A stretch of DNA of 5,576 nt from NCBI GenBank assembly GCA_029264225.1, contig JARICB010000042.1, forward strand, positions 1-5,576, in the 5' to 3' direction. Position 1 is the stretch's first letter; every line of letters starts with the position of its first letter. Under the pieces are notes generated by a model, which was given only the letters and a program-made list of their open reading frames with translations, did not search any database and was not told where the DNA came from. The position numbers were made by a program, and so were the translations under genes. This document shows, one piece after another, positions 5,076 to 5,576 of the stretch. Origin of the DNA: Nocardioides sp. GTDB taxonomy: Bacteria; Actinomycetota; Actinomycetes; Propionibacteriales; Nocardioidaceae.

Positions 5076-5576
5076 AGGTCGTCGGCCTCCGCAGCGCGCA
5101 GCGAGAAGCCGACGCCGAGCCGGCCGGTGACGGTGCTGAGTGCCTTCTCTAGCTCCGGGACGTCCACGCCGGCGGGCAGGTCCACCTCGGCGATCAGCAG
5201 GTAGAGGTCGCCGGCAAGCCGGGTCGTGAGGTCGGTGATGTTGCCGTGGACGCCGGAGACCTCACCAAGGATGGCCGAAACGATGCCGGGCCGGTCAGCA
5301 CCGTGGACGGTCAGCACCCACGACGTGTCGGCCGCGGCTGCGGCGTCCTCGGTCGGCACCTCGCGCACGGTCACCGTCAGTTCGTCACCACTGGTCAGCG
5401 GGGCGAGGGCCCGACGGATGTCGGCGTCGGAGGCATCCCCGGCGCAGACCAGCGTCATCGCGAAGTGGCCGCGCAGCAGGGTCATCGTTGAGTCCTCGAG
5501 GTTCAGTCCGAGATCTGCCAACTGGTGGGTCGTCTCGGCGATGATGCCGGGACGGTCATGGCCCAGGACGGTAATA
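5072..5576 (-). CDS. double ACT-domain protein, GcvR-like (5' end outside window)
   Basis: The frame is open to the window edge, so the start is missing; 167 residues are visible. Two ACT domains follow each other. The first begins ITVLGHDRPGIIAET (visible residues 1-15) and runs to about residue 48. The second begins SWVLTVHGADRPGIVSAIL, after a short acidic/alanine linker, and ends near the C-terminus. Both carry the DRPGI ligand-loop motif, and the two-domain layout with no catalytic domain matches the glycine cleavage system repressor GcvR. ACT domains bind small effectors, usually amino acids. In enterobacteria GcvR acts by binding the activator GcvA; whether a partner exists here is unknown. 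A formyltetrahydrofolate deformylase (PurU) is unlikely, because it has a catalytic domain after its ACT part and this gene ends instead. The TGA stop overlaps the def start by 4 bp, so the two are co-transcribed. Confidence 0.85.
   Translation of the reverse strand, partial: ITVLGHDRPGIIAETTHQLADLGLNLEDSTMTLLRGHFAMTLVCAGDASDADIRRALAPLTSGDELTVTVREVPTEDAAAAADTSWVLTVHGADRPGIVSAILGEVSGVHGNITDLTTRLAGDLYLLIAEVDLPAGVDVPELEKALSTVTGRLGVGFSLRAAEADDL

Overview
The window is high-GC DNA with a compact gene layout and several GTG starts. The protein families (membrane-anchored SGNH hydrolase beside cbs, YccA-type Bax inhibitor-1 protein with a P/G/Y-rich tail, def beside a double-ACT protein) point to an actinobacterium, most plausibly from the Nocardioides/Propionibacteriales side. 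That placement is inferred from family resemblance, not from a search.

Layout. Positions 1-477 (+) hold the C-terminal half of a cobalamin/iron-type ABC transporter substrate-binding protein. It converges on, and overlaps by 11 bp, a small lipoprotein gene (467-892, -). The lipoprotein is the second gene of a two-gene unit with cbs (889-2298, -, cystathionine beta-synthase); the two overlap by 4 bp (GTGA). Divergent from cbs is an SGNH/GDSL hydrolase with an N-terminal membrane anchor (2339-3349, +). Only 40 bp separates the two starts, and both look leaderless, each with a TANNNT -10 box exactly 6 nt before its GTG. A perfect bidirectional hairpin terminator (3369-3403) separates the hydrolase gene from the convergent seven-helix Bax inhibitor-1/YccA-family gene (3423-4331, -). 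That gene has its own promoter and a palindrome over the predicted transcription start.

The right end (4447-5576, -) is a very tight cluster: a double-ACT-domain protein (GcvR-like, 5' end outside the window), then def (peptide deformylase) overlapping it by 4 bp (GTGA again), then a tRNA gene whose first base directly follows the def stop codon. The tRNA has a UAA anticodon but a short, type I variable loop, whereas bacterial leucine tRNAs are type II.

Functionally the window is mostly housekeeping: transsulfuration, N-terminal deformylation, one-carbon/amino-acid sensing, envelope proteins. I see no insertion sequence, CRISPR array, phage gene or defence system. The points most worth checking are the type I UAA tRNA and its zero-gap fusion to def, followed by the paired leaderless promoters between cbs and the hydrolase.
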